A model generated the notes under the pieces. That model had not been told where the DNA came from and did no database searches. It saw only the letters and a program-made list of their open reading frames with translations. Shown here piece by piece: positions 8,171-18,302 of a stretch of 64,000 bases of DNA. Positions within the stretch are counted from its first letter, which is position 1. Every line of letters starts with the position of its first letter. This stretch comes from Alphaproteobacteria bacterium (lineage in GTDB: Bacteria; Pseudomonadota; Alphaproteobacteria; Reyranellales; Reyranellaceae), in the NCBI GenBank assembly GCA_017307275.1, contig JAFKFK010000008.1, positions 248,001-312,000 on the forward strand. Direction: 5' to 3'. The translations under genes were made by a program, and so were the position numbers.

Positions 8171-9214
8171 TCAGAAAGACCACTCTACCGGCGTGTCCGG
8201 GCGGAAGACGGTGATGGTCTTGGCGAGCGCCGGCACTTCGATGTGATCCGGTGCGTCGAGAGGGGCAGCGCGCAACGTCACGCGTTCCTCGTTGGGCGGC
8301 AGGCCATAGAAGGCCGGGCCGTTCAGCGAAGCGAAGGCTTCGAGCCGGTCCAACTTGCCCTCCTCGGCAAAGACCTGCGCATAGACCTGCATCGCCACGG
8401 GCGCGTTGAACACGCCGGCGCAACCGCAGGCGCATTCCTTCGTGTCGGTGGTATGCGGCGCCGTATCGGTGCCCAGGAAGAACTGCGTGCTGTCCGAGGT
8501 CGCCGCCCTTCGCAGAGCGAGACGATGCTCCTCGCGCTTGGCGATCGGCAGGCAATAGAAGTGCGGACGGATGCCGCCCTTGAAGATCGCATTGCGGTTG
8601 TAATTGAGATGATGCGGCGTGATCGTGCCGCCCAGCCGGCCGGGATGCGCCTCGACGAAGGCTACGCCTTCGCGCGTCGTGATGTGCTCCAGCACGATCT
8701 TGAGGCCTTGATGGCGCTTCAGCAGCGGCGCCAGGACCTTGTCGAGGAACACCGCCTCGCGGTCGAAGATGTCGACGTCGGGATCCGTCACCTCGCCATG
8801 GACGAGAAGCGGCATGCCCGCCTTCTCCATGGCCTCCAGCCCTTTCGCAACGCGATCCATCGACGTGACGCCATGCGCGGAGTTGGTCGTGGCATGCGCG
8901 GGATAGAGCTTGGCGGCGACCCACACGCCTTCGGCCTTGCCGCGCGTCAGCTCGGCCGGATCGGCGCCATCGGTCAGGTAGCAGGTCATCAGCGGCTCGA
9001 ACCGCAAGTCCTTCGGCACCGCGGCGCGGATGCGCTCGCGATAGGCACTGGCCTCCGCCACCTTCGTCACCGGCGGCACCAGGTTCGGCATGATGATGGC
9101 GCGGCCGAACTGGCGAGCCGTGTGCACGGCGCAGGCAGCGAGCAGGTGCCCGTCGCGCAGGTGAACGTGCCAGTCGTCGGGGCGGCGGATCGTGATCGTA
9201 GCGGGAGAAGGCAT
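8171..9214 (-). CDS. pyrC: Dihydroorotase, class II (PyrC)
   Basis: Catalyses the reversible cyclisation of carbamoyl aspartate to dihydroorotate in pyrimidine synthesis. The 347-residue length and metal ligands match the E. coli enzyme in both identity and numbering: His16 and His18 in HVHLRD, Lys102 (the carboxylated lysine, AAKLYPA), His139, His177 and Asp250 (GTDTAPH). The open frame continues 47 codons upstream, but the PyrC family begins at ATG 9214. It heads the minus-strand run and diverges from the serine hydrolase gene with only 49 bases between starts. Confidence 0.96.
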   Translation of the reverse strand: MPSPATITIRRPDDWHVHLRDGHLLAACAVHTARQFGRAIIMPNLVPPVTKVAEASAYRERIRAAVPKDLRFEPLMTCYLTDGADPAELTRGKAEGVWVAAKLYPAHATTNSAHGVTSMDRVAKGLEAMEKAGMPLLVHGEVTDPDVDIFDREAVFLDKVLAPLLKRHQGLKIVLEHITTREGVAFVEAHPGRLGGTITPHHLNYNRNAIFKGGIRPHFYCLPIAKREEHRLALRRAATSDSTQFFLGTDTAPHTTDTKECACGCAGVFNAPVAMQVYAQVFAEEGKLDRLEAFASLNGPAFYGLPPNEERVTLRAAPLDAPDHIEVPALAKTITVFRPDTPVEWSF

Positions 9215-9263
9215 TGCGCTTTCTACGCTTGCTCCCGGACGGGCTCCAATGTTGATTGCGTGC

Positions 9264-10319
9264 ATGACCGATCTGAAAGACGCCATCGCCTTCGCCCAGG
9301 CCGCCGAATCCAAATGGCCCGCCAGCATGCACATGCCCGACGGGCAGTTCGTCATGACCTACGATTCCGGCGAGAAGGCCCCGGACAACGAGGTGCTGGG
9401 GCCGGTCACGCCGCGCGGCGGACATTCGGGCATCGTCTATCGCGGCGGCCATAAGCTCGCGGAATGGGGCGAGGTCGACCGTCCCGACATGACCTTCAGT
9501 GTCGCCAAGAGCTACCTTGCCCTGCTCGCGGGCCTGGCGCTGGGCGACGGGCTCATCAAGAGCCTCGACGACAGGGCCGGCGACTATGCCCTCGATGACG
9601 GGTTCCAAAGCGAGCAGAACCGCGACATCACCTGGCGCCATCTGCTGACCCAGACCAGCGAATGGTCGGGCAGCGTGTTCGGCAAGGAGGACCGCATCGA
9701 CCACAATCGCGTGGTCGGCCTCGCCGTTGCTGATGCACCCAAGGGCACGCGCCGGGCGATGAAGAAGGCCGGCACTTTCTACGAGTACAACGACGTGCGG
9801 GTGAACCGCCTCAGCTACTCGCTGCTGCAGGTCTTCAAGGAGCCGCTGCCGTCGGTCCTGAAGCGACGCATCATGGATCCGATCGGTGGCTCGCAGTCCT
9901 GGGAGTGGGACGGCTACAAGACCTCGACCGTCACCATCGACGGCAAGGAGATGATCTCCGTCCCCGGTGGCGGCCATTGGGGCGGCGGCATCGTGATCTC
10001 CGCACGCGATCTCGCCCTGATGGGCCTGCTGGTCGCTCAGGGCGGCGTCTGGCAGGGCAAGCAGATCCTGCCCAAGGGCTGGACCGAGGAACTGGTGAAG
10101 CCCTGCCCGGTCGCGCCGTTCTATGGATTGATGTGGTGGCTCAACACCGACCGGCGCCAGTTCGCGGCGGCGTCGGAGGCGAGTTACTTCGCACTGGGCT
10201 GGGGCAGTCACATCGTATGGATCGACCCCGAGCACGACCTCGTGACGGTGCTGCGCTGGATCGACCGCAAGCAGGCGCCGGGCTTCGTCGAACGGCTGTT
10301 GGGTGCGATCCGGAAATGA
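9264..10319 (+). CDS. Serine hydrolase of the class C beta-lactamase family
   Basis: A 351-residue serine hydrolase of the penicillin-binding-protein/beta-lactamase fold, probably an esterase or amidase. The nucleophile motif is SVAK (Ser79 to Lys82). YEYN (173-176) occupies the second-motif position, with HWGGG further on. No signal peptide is seen, so it is probably cytoplasmic. I chose ATG 9264 because MTDLKDAI opens the conserved part; ATG 9249 is also possible. Its stop overlaps the start of the next gene (ATGA), suggesting a joint role with the alpha/beta hydrolase. The substrate is unknown. Confidence 0.8.
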   Translation: MTDLKDAIAFAQAAESKWPASMHMPDGQFVMTYDSGEKAPDNEVLGPVTPRGGHSGIVYRGGHKLAEWGEVDRPDMTFSVAKSYLALLAGLALGDGLIKSLDDRAGDYALDDGFQSEQNRDITWRHLLTQTSEWSGSVFGKEDRIDHNRVVGLAVADAPKGTRRAMKKAGTFYEYNDVRVNRLSYSLLQVFKEPLPSVLKRRIMDPIGGSQSWEWDGYKTSTVTIDGKEMISVPGGGHWGGGIVISARDLALMGLLVAQGGVWQGKQILPKGWTEELVKPCPVAPFYGLMWWLNTDRRQFAAASEASYFALGWGSHIVWIDPEHDLVTVLRWIDRKQAPGFVERLLGAIRK

Positions 10320-11206
10320 GTCTCGATTTCTCCGCCGTCCCGCGGATGCCGGACGGCCGTACCGCCGCCGAACATATCGACTCCGTCGCTGCTCTCTCCC
10401 AGGCCGTTCGCGTCCCGATGGGCAATGGCGGCACGATGATGTGGCACGTCTTCGGCGCCGACCAGGGCAACAAGCCGATCCTCCTGCTGTTCCATGGCGG
10501 CTCGGGCTCGTGGATCCACTGGATCCGCAATGTCGTGCCGTTATCACAGCACTTCGCGGTCTATGCCGCCGACCTGCCCGGCCTCGGTGACAGCGATCCG
10601 CCTGACGACGTGCGCGACATCTGGTCGGTGACGCACTGCGTGAAGACGGCGATGGATGCGCTGATCCCCAGGGACCGCGACTTCGCCATCACGGGCTTCT
10701 CTTTTGGCGGCATGGTGTCGGGCCATGTCGCCACTCTGGTTGGCGACCGGCTGCGCCGCATCGTGCTGGTGGGCGCCGGCGGCCTGAAGGCCACGCGCAA
10801 ACCGGGCCCCAAGCTGCGCAAGCTGCTGCCCGAGATGACACCGGAAGTGCTGACAGCGGAAGCGCGGCGCAACCTCGAAATCCTGATGATCCACGATCCC
10901 GCCAACGTCGATGGCGTGGCCATCCACATGCAGATCCTGAACACCACGCGCGCCAAGACGCGCAGCCGCGAGATGGGCCAGGCCTTCAGGCTGAGCGAGG
11001 TGTTGCCGCGGGTGAAGACGCCGCTCACCGGCATCTGGGGCGAATACGATTCGACGACCTACCCGCACATCCAAGAGCGGATCGATCTCTTTCAGGCCCT
11101 GCAGCCCGACTTCGAGATGAATGTCATTCCAGGTGCCGGACACTGGGTGGCTTACGAAGCTGCCGACGCCTTCAACGCCAAGCTGATGGATATCCTGCCC
11201 CGTTGA
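10316..11206 (+). CDS. Alpha/beta hydrolase
   Basis: A 296-residue alpha/beta-hydrolase-fold enzyme. The oxyanion segment is LLFHGGSGSW, the nucleophile elbow is GFSFGG, the acid is in GEYDS, and the histidine is in GAGHW near the C-terminus. No signal peptide is seen. It is translationally coupled to the preceding serine hydrolase (ATGA). The pairing of two different serine hydrolases suggests stepwise ester or amide breakdown of one compound, but nothing in the sequence names it. Confidence 0.85.
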   Translation: MSLDFSAVPRMPDGRTAAEHIDSVAALSQAVRVPMGNGGTMMWHVFGADQGNKPILLLFHGGSGSWIHWIRNVVPLSQHFAVYAADLPGLGDSDPPDDVRDIWSVTHCVKTAMDALIPRDRDFAITGFSFGGMVSGHVATLVGDRLRRIVLVGAGGLKATRKPGPKLRKLLPEMTPEVLTAEARRNLEILMIHDPANVDGVAIHMQILNTTRAKTRSREMGQAFRLSEVLPRVKTPLTGIWGEYDSTTYPHIQERIDLFQALQPDFEMNVIPGAGHWVAYEAADAFNAKLMDILPR

Positions 11207-11306
11207 CAGCGGCCCCTTGCGGGCGCGCAAATGCCGATGGCTTCACGGTCGTTTAGCGCCGGCCTCGCTGCCGGGTGCTCGGCCTAACCGAAGAGGCGGC
11301 ACAGCG

Positions 11307-12377
11307 ATGACTTCGACTTGGAAACGTTGGCTTCCCATCATCCTCGTCGTAGTCCTCGGTGGCGCGGCCTATTACGCGTGGGACAGGTTCGGCGACCATG
11401 GGCTGCCCGCCGGGATCGCCGGTGGAAACGGCCGCATCGAGGCCGTCGAGATCGACATCTCGACCAAGATTCCGGGGCGCATCAAGGAAATCCTCGTCAA
11501 CGAAGGAGACTTCGTCACGGCAGGGCAAGTGCTCGCCCGCATGGATACCGAGCAGTTGCAGGCGCAGCGCCGCCAGGCCGAAGCGCAGTTGAAGCGCGCA
11601 ATCATCAACGTCGAAACGGCCAAGAGCTTCGTCACGCAGCGAGAGGCTGAAAGGACCGCGGCCATAGCAGTCGTTGCCCAACGCGAAGCGCAGTTCGACG
11701 CCGCCGAAAGAAGGCTGATCCGAACGGAGCAACTGGCCAGAACCAACACGGCGTCGCAGCAGGTTCTCGACGATGATCGGGCGGTCGAACAGGGGGCGAA
11801 GGCTGCGGTAGGCGCGGCCAAGGCGCAGCTCGCCGCTACGGATGCGGCGATCAGCGCCGCCAAGGCGCAGTTGATCGACGCCGACGCCGCGGTCGATGTT
11901 GCCCGGGCAGCCGTCGACAGCATTACAGCGGACATCAACGACAGCACGCTCCGGTCGCCACGGGACGGACGCGTGCAGTACCGCGTCGCGCAGCCTGGAG
12001 AGGTTCTGGCTGCGGGAGGACGGGTGCTCAATCTCGTCGACCTGGGCGACGTCTACATGACCTTCTTCCTGCCTACCGCGGAGGTCGGGCTTGTCCCGAT
12101 TGGCAGCGACGTGCGCCTCGTCCTCGATGCCGCGCCCCAATACCTGGTTCCTGCCAAGGTTACGTTCGTCTCCGACGTGGCGCAGTTCACGCCGAAGACC
12201 GTCGAGACCGAGAAGGAGCGCCAGAAGCTCATGTTCCGGGTCAAGGCGCGGATATCGCCGGAGCTGCTGAAGAAATACATCCAGCACGTCAAGACAGGCT
12301 TGCCGGGCATGGCCTATGTCCGCCTCGATCCGAAAGCCGAGTGGCCACCGGGCCTGACAGGCAAGCTGCTCGAATGA
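11307..12377 (+). CDS. HlyD-family membrane fusion protein (YhiI-like)
   Basis: A 356-residue periplasmic adaptor anchored by one N-terminal membrane helix (about residues 8-23). A biotinyl-lipoyl-like half-domain ([24 protein letters not shown]) comes first. A long alanine-rich, glutamine-rich coiled-coil hairpin (about 75-205) follows, then the second half-domain and a beta barrel. Its stop overlaps the start of the fused ABC transporter (ATGA), and a second permease follows. The order is the same as yhiI–rbbA–yhhJ in E. coli. No outer-membrane TolC is encoded here, so a chromosomal TolC is assumed. Confidence 0.9.
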   Translation: MTSTWKRWLPIILVVVLGGAAYYAWDRFGDHGLPAGIAGGNGRIEAVEIDISTKIPGRIKEILVNEGDFVTAGQVLARMDTEQLQAQRRQAEAQLKRAIINVETAKSFVTQREAERTAAIAVVAQREAQFDAAERRLIRTEQLARTNTASQQVLDDDRAVEQGAKAAVGAAKAQLAATDAAISAAKAQLIDADAAVDVARAAVDSITADINDSTLRSPRDGRVQYRVAQPGEVLAAGGRVLNLVDLGDVYMTFFLPTAEVGLVPIGSDVRLVLDAAPQYLVPAKVTFVSDVAQFTPKTVETEKERQKLMFRVKARISPELLKKYIQHVKTGLPGMAYVRLDPKAEWPPGLTGKLLE

Positions 12378-15127
12378 GTGCGCCTGTCGCGCGGCTCGAG
12401 TCGGTAGGACTGGCCTACGGCAAGACGCGGGCCCTCGATGCCGTCACGTTCGACGTACCGTCGGGCCGCATGGTCGGCCTCATCGGACCGGATGGCGTCG
12501 GCAAATCCAGCCTTCTCTCGCTGATTGCGGGCGCCCGCCGGGTCCAGACCGGTCGTGTCGACGTGCTCGGTGGCGATATTGCCGATGCAGCTCACCGTCG
12601 GGCGACGTGTTCGCGCATCGCCTACATGCCCCAGGGGCTCGGCAAGAATCTCTATCCGACTCTATCCGTCGCCGAGAATGTCGACTTCTTCGGCCGCTTG
12701 TTCGGTTTGGCGGCCCATGAACGGAGCCGTCGCATCGCAGAGCTTCTGGAAGGCACCGGCCTCGCACCGTTTGCCGATCGGCCGGCCGGCAAGCTCTCCG
12801 GCGGCATGAAGCAGAAGCTGGGGCTGTGCTGCGCGCTCATCCACGATCCGGAACTCCTGATCCTCGACGAGCCGACGACCGGCGTCGATCCGCTCTCACG
12901 CCGTCAATTCTGGGAGCTGGTCGACGGAATCCGCACCAGCCGCACCGGCATGAGCGTGATCGTGGCAACCGCCTATATGGAGGAAGCTGCCCGCTTCGAC
13001 TGGCTGGTTGCGATGGATGCCGGCCGGTTGCTGGCCACAGGCACACCCGAAGAGCTGCTGCAGCAAACAGGCACCTCGACGCTCGACGCCGCTTTCATCG
13101 CCTTGCTGCCGGAGGAGCGCCGTCGCGACCACCGGGCCGTCGTCATCCCGCCTCGGCAGTCGACCGACGCCGAGGAAACGATTGCCATCGAAGCCCAGCA
13201 CCTCACCATGCGCTTCGGCGACTTCACGGCCGTCGACGACGTGAGCTTCCGCATCGGGCGAGGCGAAATCTTCGGATTCCTCGGCTCCAATGGTTGCGGC
13301 AAGACGACGACCATGAAGATGCTGACCGGCCTGCTGGCCGCCAGCGCCGGCTCGGCTCGCCTGTTCGGCCGGGAAGTCGACCCCAACGACATCGAGGTGC
13401 GGCGCCGGGTCGGCTACATGTCCCAGGCCTTCTCGCTCTACTCCGAGCTGACGGTCCGGCAGAACCTCGACCTGCATGCCCGCCTCTTCGCCATGCCGCC
13501 GGCGGCCATTCCGGCCCGCATCGACGGCCTGGCCGAGCGCTTCGGCCTTGTCGAGGTCATGGACATGTTGCCCGAGGCGCTTCCTCTCGGTATTCGCCAG
13601 CGCCTGTCCCTGGCGGTGGCGTTGATCCACTCTCCCGACATCCTGATTCTCGACGAGCCGACATCGGGCGTGGATCCCATCGCGCGCGACGCTTTCTGGC
13701 AAATCCTGTCGGATCTTTCCCGTCAGGAGAAGGTGACGATCTTCGTTTCCACGCACTTCATGAACGAAGCCGAACTCTGCGACCGCATCTCGCTGATGCA
13801 CGCCGGCAAGGTTCTCGTCAGCGACACGCCGGCGGCCATCGTCGAAAGGCGTTCGGCCGCGACACTCGAGGAGGCGTTCGTCGCCTACCTGGAAGATGCG
13901 ATCAGGCAGGGCAGTGACAAGACGCCGCCGACGCAACTGCCAGCAGCAGCCATCGCCGACATGGAGAAGACCGGCGAACCTCACGGCAACAGGCGGCAGT
14001 TCTTCGATTTCCGGCGGATGTTCGCCTACTCGCGCCGCGAGGCTCTGGAACTGCGGCGCGATCCGATCCGCGCCACCCTCGCACTGATTGGCAGCGTCAT
14101 CCTGATGTTCGTCATCGGCTACGGCATGAACATGGACATCGAGAATCTGAGTTTCGCCGTTCTTGACCGCGACGACACGACCGTCAGCCGGGACTATGCG
14201 TTGCAACTCTCGGGATCGCGCTACTTCACCGAGAAGGCGCCGATCACCAACTATGCCGATCTCGACCGCCGCATGCGTAACGGCGAGCTCAGCCTCGCGA
14301 TCGAGATTCCGCCCGGCTTCGCACGCGACGTCGCGCGCGGCCGCAATGTCGAGATCGGTGCCTGGATCGACGGCGCCCAGCCGGCCCGCGCCGAGACCGT
14401 ACGCAGCTACGTGCAGGGCGTGCACCTCAACTGGCTGAACCAGAAGGCCCGTCAACTCTATGGCGGGGCGGCGACACTCGGGAATTTCGATCTCGCCGTC
14501 CGCTTTCGCTACAATCCCGGCATCGAGAGCTTGGTGGCGATGGTTCCGGCCGTCATACCGCTCCTGCTGATGATGATACCGGCAATGCTCGCGGCGCTCA
14601 GCGTCGTACGCGAGAAGGAACTGGGCTCGATCATCAATTTCTACGTGACGCCGGTCACGCAGCTCGAGTTTCTGATGGGCAAGCAGCTGCCCTACGTCAT
14701 CCTGGGTGTGTTGAACTTCCTGATACTGGCGGCGTTCGCCGTCTTCATCTTCCGCGTGCCCTTCACCGGCAGCTTCCTGGCCTTCTTCTGTGCGGCCTTC
14801 CTCTATGTCGTCATTGCGACGGCGCTGGGCCTCGTCATCTCCTCGTTCATGAAGAGCCAGATCGCCGCCATTTTCGGGACGGCGCTCCTCACGCTTCTGC
14901 CGGCCAGCCAGTATTCCGGCATAACCGATCCGGTGTCCTCGCTGCAGGGCTTCGGCGCGTTCATCGGCCGGATCTATCCCACGACCTATTTCGTGACGAT
15001 CTCGCGAGGCACCTTTTCCAAAGCGCTCGACTTCGCCGACCTGACGGGCGCCTTCCTGCCTCTGCTGATCACCATTCCTATCCTGCTTGGGTTGGGAATC
15101 GTCCTTCTGCGCAAGCAGGCGACGTGA
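12374..15127 (+). CDS. rbbA: RbbA-like ABC transporter: two ATPase domains fused to a permease
   Basis: A 917-residue protein. NBD1 (about 5-230) has Walker A GPDGVGKS (38-45), signature LSGGMKQ and Walker [14 protein letters not shown]2 (about 285-515) has GSNGCGKT and [10 protein letters not shown], but a degenerate signature, LPLGIRQ, a feature I recall from E. coli RbbA. The C-terminal part (about 555-917) is an ABC-2-type permease with one helix, a large extracytoplasmic loop and five or so terminal helices. E. coli RbbA was described as a ribosome-associated ATPase; here the setting between an adaptor and a second permease argues for export. The next gene starts inside its stop (GTGA). 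Confidence 0.9.
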   Translation: MSAPVARLESVGLAYGKTRALDAVTFDVPSGRMVGLIGPDGVGKSSLLSLIAGARRVQTGRVDVLGGDIADAAHRRATCSRIAYMPQGLGKNLYPTLSVAENVDFFGRLFGLAAHERSRRIAELLEGTGLAPFADRPAGKLSGGMKQKLGLCCALIHDPELLILDEPTTGVDPLSRRQFWELVDGIRTSRTGMSVIVATAYMEEAARFDWLVAMDAGRLLATGTPEELLQQTGTSTLDAAFIALLPEERRRDHRAVVIPPRQSTDAEETIAIEAQHLTMRFGDFTAVDDVSFRIGRGEIFGFLGSNGCGKTTTMKMLTGLLAASAGSARLFGREVDPNDIEVRRRVGYMSQAFSLYSELTVRQNLDLHARLFAMPPAAIPARIDGLAERFGLVEVMDMLPEALPLGIRQRLSLAVALIHSPDILILDEPTSGVDPIARDAFWQILSDLSRQEKVTIFVSTHFMNEAELCDRISLMHAGKVLVSDTPAAIVERRSAATLEEAFVAYLEDAIRQGSDKTPPTQLPAAAIADMEKTGEPHGNRRQFFDFRRMFAYSRREALELRRDPIRATLALIGSVILMFVIGYGMNMDIENLSFAVLDRDDTTVSRDYALQLSGSRYFTEKAPITNYADLDRRMRNGELSLAIEIPPGFARDVARGRNVEIGAWIDGAQPARAETVRSYVQGVHLNWLNQKARQLYGGAATLGNFDLAVRFRYNPGIESLVAMVPAVIPLLLMMIPAMLAALSVVREKELGSIINFYVTPVTQLEFLMGKQLPYVILGVLNFLILAAFAVFIFRVPFTGSFLAFFCAAFLYVVIATALGLVISSFMKSQIAAIFGTALLTLLPASQYSGITDPVSSLQGFGAFIGRIYPTTYFVTISRGTFSKALDFADLTGAFLPLLITIPILLGLGIVLLRKQAT

Positions 15128-16242
15128 GCATGCACATCGCCAACATCCTGCGGCTCGGCATCAAGGAACTGTGGGGCCTCGCACGGGACCCGTTGCTGCT
15201 GGTGCTTATCGTCTATTCGTTCACGCTCTCGATCTATACGGCATCGAAGGCGATGCCGGAGACGCTGAACAACGCGGTGATCTCCGTGATCGACGAGGAT
15301 CAATCGCCGGTATCGTCACGCATCATCACGGCGTTCTACCCGCCCTACTTCGTGGTGCCCCGCCTCATCACTCTCCAGGAGATGGACGACCGGATGGATG
15401 CCGGGCTCGACACCTTCGCCCTCGACATCCCGCCGAACTTCCAGCGCGACCTTCTGGCCGGCCGGACACCGACGATCCAACTGAACGTCGATGCCACCCG
15501 GATGACACAGGCGTTCAACGGCGCCGGCTACATCCAGTCCATCGTCACTGGGGAGATCGCCAAGTTCCTGGATCGCTACCGGGGCGTTGCCGCACCACCG
15601 GTCGATCTCGTGTTGCGCGCCCGCTTCAATCAGGAGCTCAACAAGGAGTGGTTCGGCTCCATCAACAACGTCATCTCCGCCATTACCATGCTGTCGATCG
15701 TCCTGACCGGCGCCGCCCTGATCCGCGAGCGGGAGCATGGCACCATCGAACATCTGCTCGTGATGCCCGTCACGCCGTTCGAGATCATGCTCAGCAAGGT
15801 CTGGTCGATGGGTGTCGTCGTTCTCCTGGCCTCCACCTTCTCGCTGGTCTGCGTCGTGCAGGCGTTGCTGGGAGTTCCGATCCAGGGATCCATCACCCTG
15901 TTCGTGCTGGGCGCCGTGCTGCAAATATTCGCGACAACGTGCATGGGCATTTTCCTGGCGACGGTCGCCGGGTCGATGCCGCAGTTCGGACTCCTGCTGA
16001 TGCTGGTCCTGCTGCCACTGCAGATGCTGTCCGGTGCGATCACGCCGCGCGAAAGCATGCCGGAGATCATCCAGACCATCATGCTCGTGGCACCCAACAC
16101 CCATTTTGTGATCCTTGCGCAATCGGTCCTGTTCCGCGGCGCCGGACTCGATATCGTGTGGCCGCAACTCCTCGCCTTGCTGGCCATCGGATCGGTGCTG
16201 TTCTATCTGTCGCTGCGTCGATTCAGGCAGTTCCTGCGATAG
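15124..16242 (+). CDS. yhhJ: ABC-2 type permease (YhhJ-like)
   Basis: A 372-residue inner-membrane permease of the ABC-2 family. One N-terminal helix (about 20-38) is followed by a periplasmic domain with [18 protein letters not shown]. Five or six closely spaced helices follow (about 175-370). It probably pairs with the permease part of the RbbA-like protein to form a complete exporter. I chose GTG 15124, which overlaps the upstream stop; ATG 15130 two codons later is an alternative. The substrate is unknown. Relatives of this architecture are usually annotated as multidrug efflux. Confidence 0.9.
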   Translation: MSMHIANILRLGIKELWGLARDPLLLVLIVYSFTLSIYTASKAMPETLNNAVISVIDEDQSPVSSRIITAFYPPYFVVPRLITLQEMDDRMDAGLDTFALDIPPNFQRDLLAGRTPTIQLNVDATRMTQAFNGAGYIQSIVTGEIAKFLDRYRGVAAPPVDLVLRARFNQELNKEWFGSINNVISAITMLSIVLTGAALIREREHGTIEHLLVMPVTPFEIMLSKVWSMGVVVLLASTFSLVCVVQALLGVPIQGSITLFVLGAVLQIFATTCMGIFLATVAGSMPQFGLLLMLVLLPLQMLSGAITPRESMPEIIQTIMLVAPNTHFVILAQSVLFRGAGLDIVWPQLLALLAIGSVLFYLSLRRFRQFLR

Positions 16243-16324
16243 CGAGCCGTCCGCCTGCCGATTGACAAGCCGCCCCCCGGCTGGGCGCAATCGACGGCAG
16301 CGACAACGCCAATGGTGACTTGTC

Positions 16325-17038
16325 ATGAAAACCGAAGTCTCTGAGATCGCCGACAGGATCTATCGCCTCTCCACGTTCGTGCAGGCAGTCGGACCGACAG
16401 GATTCACCTTCAACCAGTTCCTGATCGATGCCGACGAACCGCTGCTGTTCCATTATGGCCAGCGCTCCCTGTTTCCGTTGATCTCCGAAGCGGTGAAGCG
16501 TGTCATCCCGCTGGAGAAGCTGCGCTGGACGACCTGCAGCCATGTCGAAGGCGACGAATCGGGCGCACTGAACGAGTGGCTTGCCGCGGCCCCTAACGCC
16601 ACGCCGGCGCATGGCCAGCTTGGCTGCAATATCTGGCTGACCGACATGGCCAACCGTCCGCCCCGCGCGTTGAAGGACGACGAAGTGCTGGAGCTCGGCG
16701 GCAAGAAAGTGCGCTGGCTCGATACGCCGCATGTCCCGCACAACTGGGATGCCGGCCTGATCTACGAGGAGACGACGGGAACGCTGTTTTCGAGCGACCT
16801 CTTCACGCAGTTGGGACCTGCCGAACCGACGACGGAAAGCGACATCGTGGCGCCGGCCATCGCCGTCAGCGACCGGCTGCCCTTCATGCCGCCGACGCCA
16901 ATGACAGAAGCGACCATGCGCCGACTGGCCGGGCTCAAGCCCAGCACGATTGCCCTGATGCACGGGCCGACCTTCAAGGGCGACGGTGCCGCCGCGCTGA
17001 ACGGCCTGGCGGATCACTACGCCAAGTCGTTCGCCTGA
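16325..17038 (+). CDS. Stand-alone ODP-type di-iron metallo-beta-lactamase-fold protein
   Basis: A 237-residue protein with the oxygen-binding di-iron protein (ODP) form of the metallo-beta-lactamase fold, best known from flavodiiron NO/O2 reductases and methyl-accepting sensors. Likely iron ligands are His73, Glu75 and Asp77 (HVEGDE), His136 or His139 (TPHVPH), Asp158 (SSDLF) and His213 (LMHGP). Position 78 is Glu where flavodiiron proteins have His. There is no flavodoxin or rubredoxin domain, and no such gene is adjacent. It may be an oxygen or NO reductase needing a separate donor, or a sensor. The spacing after the exporter is 82 bases. Confidence 0.8.
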   Translation: MKTEVSEIADRIYRLSTFVQAVGPTGFTFNQFLIDADEPLLFHYGQRSLFPLISEAVKRVIPLEKLRWTTCSHVEGDESGALNEWLAAAPNATPAHGQLGCNIWLTDMANRPPRALKDDEVLELGGKKVRWLDTPHVPHNWDAGLIYEETTGTLFSSDLFTQLGPAEPTTESDIVAPAIAVSDRLPFMPPTPMTEATMRRLAGLKPSTIALMHGPTFKGDGAAALNGLADHYAKSFA

Positions 17039-17041
17039 AGC

Positions 17042-18229
17042 CTAGGGGGCGTCCTTCAAGCCCAGCGACGCGAGATAGCTCCAGCGAACCGTGCCGTTCT
17101 TGAGCTGGATTCCATCGAGGTATTGCGCCACTGCACGATCGATCAGCTCCTGCGGCGGCTTCTCTTTCTGCTTGCCGTCCGCGAACGCCACAATCTGGGT
17201 CCAGCCCTCCGGCCGCGGGATCGAGACGATGGTCGAAGGCGTGTCGAGATTCTTGTAGGTCCAGAACGACCAGCCGATATCGTGGAATTCGTGCAGGCGG
17301 CGAAATTCCTCATTCCATTCGTCGGTAAGCTCGCCGGTCTCTCCCAGGAACAACGGCACATTGTAGAGGTTCGCGAAGTTGAGGTGCCGCTGGATCGAGT
17401 CGCGCTTCGTCGACGCCCAGAACGAGTGATAGGTGTAGGCGAGATTCTTGGCGAAAGGCGGACCGAGCATGGCGAAGCTCGAACTCCACTGGCCGCCCGC
17501 CAGGATCACGATGCGCTCGGGATCGACAGCGCGGATCGCCGCCGTCGCACGCTTGTAGAAGGGCTCGAGGCGCGCATTGAGCGTCGCCACGTCATGATAC
17601 GGGGCTGCCGGCTCGTTCAGGATGTCATAGCCCAGCATCGTCGCGTTGCCGCGATAGCGCTGCGCGATGGCGCCCCACAGCTTGATCGTGAGGTCGCGGT
17701 CGCGCGGCACATAGAACATCAGCGGATAGCCCGGCCCGTCATCGTGATTGATGCCGGTCTGGCCGCCGGGCGCGGCATGCAGGTCGGGAATGACATAGAG
17801 GCCCGACGCCTGGGCCCAGCCCACCACGCGATCGAGCAGCGCCCAGCCTTCGCCGCCGATTTCGCCGTCGGCATCCATGAACAGCCGCCAGTGCAGCGGC
17901 ACACGCACCATGTTGAAGCCCACCGACTTGATGAAGCGGATATCGGCCTCGGTCACATAGGTGTCGCGGTACTGACGCCAGAACGCCTCGGCTTTGTCCT
18001 TGCCCAGTAGTCGCTCGAACGCGCCATAGATCTGACGCGGCGCCTTGGCGACCTCGAACTTGAACATGTAACCCTCGGGCATCAGCCAGTTGCCGAGGCT
18101 GATTCCCTTCAGTCGCAACACGCTGCCGTCGGGGGTGATGAAGTTCTTGCCTTCGATACGCACCAAGGGATCGGCGGTGGCGGGAACGGCAAGTCCGAGC
18201 AGCAGAAGCAAAGCGACGAGAAAGCGCAT
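17042..18229 (-). CDS. Secreted glycoside hydrolase family 5 enzyme
   Basis: A 395-residue GH5-type (cellulase-family) beta-glycanase. A Sec signal peptide (1-19, cut after ATA) sends it to the periplasm or outside. The general acid/base is Glu206 in DILNEPAAP and the nucleophile is Glu297 in FLGETGE. The conserved Arg in FNMVRVPLHW and His/Tyr in YTYHSFW also fit. No binding module is attached, unlike the large GH5 protein at 33502. It diverges from the GntP permease (73 bases between starts). The exact glycan (beta-1,4- or beta-1,3-glucan, mannan) cannot be told. Confidence 0.88.
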   Translation of the reverse strand: MRFLVALLLLLGLAVPATADPLVRIEGKNFITPDGSVLRLKGISLGNWLMPEGYMFKFEVAKAPRQIYGAFERLLGKDKAEAFWRQYRDTYVTEADIRFIKSVGFNMVRVPLHWRLFMDADGEIGGEGWALLDRVVGWAQASGLYVIPDLHAAPGGQTGINHDDGPGYPLMFYVPRDRDLTIKLWGAIAQRYRGNATMLGYDILNEPAAPYHDVATLNARLEPFYKRATAAIRAVDPERIVILAGGQWSSSFAMLGPPFAKNLAYTYHSFWASTKRDSIQRHLNFANLYNVPLFLGETGELTDEWNEEFRRLHEFHDIGWSFWTYKNLDTPSTIVSIPRPEGWTQIVAFADGKQKEKPPQELIDRAVAQYLDGIQLKNGTVRWSYLASLGLKDAP

Positions 18230-18302
18230 CAGCTCACCGTATCACAGACTGGGGCCGCAGCACTGGAGTCGCGTACCCCTGGCGGTCTAATGTCTCGCCG
18301 CC

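Noticed and set aside
8130..10547. Open frame of 805 codons across pyrC and the hydrolase genes on the minus strand
   Set aside because: It crosses three well-supported genes in the wrong frame and shows only Arg- and Pro-rich composition.
12896..14455. Open frame of 519 codons opposite the RbbA-like gene
   Set aside because: It has no recognisable motif, is rich in His, Arg and Asp as expected of GC-rich antisense, and lies wholly inside a strongly supported gene.
16262..16290. TTGACA upstream of the di-iron protein gene as a promoter
   Set aside because: The -35 is perfect, but no acceptable -10 follows at 16-18 bases (best is three of six), so I did not call it.
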